Assembly (NCBI GenBank): GCA_947495165.1
Contig: CANLXM010000001.1
Span: 248,001-312,000 of the forward strand
Length of the DNA: 64,000 nucleotides
Direction of reading: 5' to 3'
Origin: an uncultured Cellulomonadaceae bacterium
GTDB lineage: Bacteria > Actinomycetota > Actinomycetes > Actinomycetales > Cellulomonadaceae
How positions within the stretch are numbered: position 1 is the first letter of the stretch; each line of letters opens with the position of its first letter. Positions 62,289-64,000 of this stretch are shown here, piece by piece. Under the pieces are notes generated by a model. The model searched no databases, had not been told where the DNA came from, and saw only the letters and a program-made list of their open reading frames with translations. The position numbers were made by a program, and so were the translations under genes.

Positions 62289-63773
62289 ATGTCGAAGAAC
62301 CCCCGCAGCATCATGCGGCGCAAGAGCGTCGAGCAGGCGCTGGCGACGAGCGAGGAGCAGGGTCGCAACCTGCGCCGCGAGCTGACGGCGTGGGACCTCG
62401 CGGTCCTCGGCGTCGCGGTGGCGATCGGCGCGGGCATCTTCTCGGTGGGTGCGACTGCCGCCGCGAATCACGCGGGACCCGGCGTGATCGTCTCGTTCCT
62501 CATCGCCTCGCTCGTGTGCGGTCTCGCCATCATGTGCTACGCCGAGTTCGCCTCGACGCTGCCGATCGCGGGCTCCGCGTACACGTTCTCCTACGCCACC
62601 ATGGGCGAGTTCGTCGCGTGGATCATCGGCTGGGACCTCATCCTCGAGATGCTCCTCGCGGCTGCGGTGATCGCGAAGTTCTGGGGTGTGTACCTGTCGG
62701 ATGCCTTCGGGCTGTTCGGCGTGGAGCTGCCGACGACGATCGGGCTCGGACCGGTCGACCTCGACTGGGGACCGGTGCTGATCGTCGCGGTCTTCACGGT
62801 GCTCCTGGTGCTGGGAACCAAGCTGAGCACCCGCGTGAACTCCGTCTTCACGCTGATCAAGGTCGGCATCACGCTGTTCGTGATCGTCGCCGGGTTCTTC
62901 TACGTCAAGGCCGAGAACTACAGCCCGTTCATCCCGCCGGCTGAGCCCGCCGAGAGCGCGTCCGGCCTGCACCAGCCGCTGTTCGCGTTCCTCACCGGCA
63001 TGGAGCCGACGATGTACGGCGTCGTCGGCGTGCTCTCCGGCGCGGCCCTGGTGTTCTTCGCGTTCATCGGCTTCGACGTCGTGGCGACGACGGCCGAGGA
63101 GACGAAGGACCCGCAGCGTGCGATCCCCCGCGGGGTGCTGGGCGGCCTCGCCCTCGTGACCGTCCTGTACGTCCTGGTGACCGTCGTCGTGACGGGCATG
63201 GTGTCCTACACCGAGCTCGCCGCGTCCGACAGCCCGTCCCTGACGACCGCGTTCGTGCTGGTCGGGGCGGACTGGGCGGGGAAGGTCATCTCGCTCGGCA
63301 TCCTGCTCGGCCTGACCAGCGTCATCATGGTGCTGCTGCTGGGGCTCACCCGGATCGTGTTCGCCATGTCCCGCGACGGCCTGCTGCCGCGCGCGCTGTC
63401 GAAGACGTCCCCGAAGTACGGCACGCCGGTGCGCCTGCAGATCGGCGCCGGCGTCGTCGTCGCCCTCATCGCCGGGTTCTCGAAGGTCGAGCTGCTCGAG
63501 GAGATGATCAACATCGGCACGCTGTCGGCGTTCGTGCTGGTCAGCTTTGGGATCCCGCTGCTGCGGCGCTCGCGCCCGGACCTCAAGCGCGGGTTCCGCG
63601 TGCCGTGGTCGCCGGCGCTGCCGATCATCTCGGGCGTCGCCTGCCTGTGGCTGATGACGAACCTCACCACGCTCACGTGGCTGCGGTTCGCCGCATGGCT
63701 GGTCGCGGGCACCGTGATCTACGCCGTGTACTCCTACCGGCACAGCCGGTTGTCGCCGGGAGTGCGCTCCTAG
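62289..63773 (+). CDS. APC-superfamily amino acid permease
   Basis: A 494-residue transporter with twelve or more helices: GVAVAIGAGIFSVGATAAA is the signature broken first helix of APC transporters, YAEFASTLPIAGSAYTFSYA follows, and FFAFIGFDVVATTAEETKDP is the typical helix 6-8 region. It resembles cationic-amino-acid (YfnA-like) permeases. GAGGAG lies 5 bases upstream of the ATG at 62289; a GTG just before it is less well placed. The preceding 150 bases show no riboswitch I can recognise. Confidence 0.92.
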   Translation: MSKNPRSIMRRKSVEQALATSEEQGRNLRRELTAWDLAVLGVAVAIGAGIFSVGATAAANHAGPGVIVSFLIASLVCGLAIMCYAEFASTLPIAGSAYTFSYATMGEFVAWIIGWDLILEMLLAAAVIAKFWGVYLSDAFGLFGVELPTTIGLGPVDLDWGPVLIVAVFTVLLVLGTKLSTRVNSVFTLIKVGITLFVIVAGFFYVKAENYSPFIPPAEPAESASGLHQPLFAFLTGMEPTMYGVVGVLSGAALVFFAFIGFDVVATTAEETKDPQRAIPRGVLGGLALVTVLYVLVTVVVTGMVSYTELAASDSPSLTTAFVLVGADWAGKVISLGILLGLTSVIMVLLLGLTRIVFAMSRDGLLPRALSKTSPKYGTPVRLQIGAGVVVALIAGFSKVELLEEMINIGTLSAFVLVSFGIPLLRRSRPDLKRGFRVPWSPALPIISGVACLWLMTNLTTLTWLRFAAWLVAGTVIYAVYSYRHSRLSPGVRS

Positions 63774-63812
63774 CCTGCTCGGGCTGCTGCGCGAGGTCGG
63801 CTCAGCGTCGGC

Positions 63813-64000
63813 TCAGCGGAAGACGCGCTTCTGGGTCTTCTCGGGTGCCGGCGGCGCGACGGGCTCGAGGTTGCGGACGTCGATGTGCCTGCCACCCGCC
63901 CCTCCCTCGTTGACGAACTCGTCGACCTCGAAGTGCTTGGGGTGGGCCTTGATGAGGTCGCTGAGCTTCTTGAACCCGTAGAGCCTCGCGTCGAAGTCGG
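63813..64000 (-). CDS. NYN-type protein, C-terminal OST-HTH/LOTUS domain (partial)
   Basis: The frame runs in from the right edge and ends at the stop complement at 63813-63815. Its 62 visible residues include DFDARLYGFKKLSDLIKAHP and HFEVDEFVNEGGAGG, the core of an OST-HTH/LOTUS RNA-binding domain, and a basic tail (KTQKRVFR). In bacteria this domain almost always follows a NYN nuclease domain (LabA/DUF88 type), which should lie outside the window. It is convergent with the amino acid permease gene. Confidence 0.8.
   Translation of the reverse strand, partial: DFDARLYGFKKLSDLIKAHPKHFEVDEFVNEGGAGGRHIDVRNLEPVAPPAPEKTQKRVFR

Overview
The window is a stretch of ordinary, densely coded chromosome from a very GC-rich actinobacterium (by eye about 70% GC or more, strong G/C at third codon positions, many GTG starts, ATGA/GTGA stop-start overlaps). 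A secreted chitinolytic multimodular enzyme close to the Jonesia AA10-CBM5-GH18 protein, a second GH18 chitinase with CBM5/12 modules and a DUF222/HNH (13E12-type) gene point to Micrococcales of the Cellulomonas/Jonesia/Promicromonospora kind. The genus cannot be fixed from this sequence. I see no rRNA, tRNA, CRISPR array, insertion sequence, prophage or integron.

Layout. 1-3 kb: end of a D-aminoacylase-type amidohydrolase with a KDPG/KHG aldolase, an AAC(3)-type acetyltransferase and a PH-domain protein. 3-11 kb: tag, L-serine dehydratase, two paralogous genes of unknown function (one frameshifted) flanking an SDR epimerase, thymidine kinase, a MetE-like methyltransferase and three unknown proteins. 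11-14 kb: two amidohydrolases. 14-21 kb: a chitin-degradation block with a GH18-CBM5/12 x2 chitinase, an AA10 LPMO-CBM5/12 x2-GH18 fusion and a large LuxR-type ATPase regulator. 21-31 kb: ThrE exporter, S9 peptidase, CPBP-like membrane protein, alpha/beta hydrolase, PIMT-like methyltransferase, PadR regulator and RlmC. 31-34.7 kb: an SOS-box-controlled DUF222-HNH nuclease coupled to a GNAT, then a MarR/VOC divergent pair with long palindromic operators. 34.6-46.6 kb: HrpA helicase, cyclic phosphodiesterase, Atg22-like transporter and hydrolase, GPP34 protein, a stand-alone HNH nuclease and a lipoprotein/GDPD pair. 46.6-52.5 kb: a SanA-like protein, an AdaA-AlkA fusion with Ogt, an SDR and a chemoreceptor. 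53-56.3 kb: a heavy-metal module (P1B ATPase, HMA chaperone, Crp/Fnr regulator). 56.5-64 kb: PfpI/DJ-1 protein, T4-endonuclease-V-like protein, cupin, DHA2 transporter, ABC-F protein, YbaK deacylase, amino-acid permease and the tail of a NYN/OST-HTH protein.

Themes. Chitin use is the clearest functional cluster: oxidative plus hydrolytic activity on one secreted chain, a second chitinase, a CRP-like site in the leader and a large regulator next door. DNA repair genes are scattered through the window (tag, adaA-alkA, ogt, Pyr_excise, SOS-regulated DUF222-HNH).

Structure not explained by genes: a dispersed family of intergenic hairpins (2441, 52426, 56366, 57118) that share an asymmetric loop while their stems covary; several of these and one unrelated hairpin (3648) abut low-complexity tandem repeats able to form G-quadruplexes. 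Other palindromes look like operators (31337 SOS box, 34206 MarR, 29141 PadR, 55484 Crp/Fnr) or rho-independent terminators (5340, 11050, 14125, 15695).
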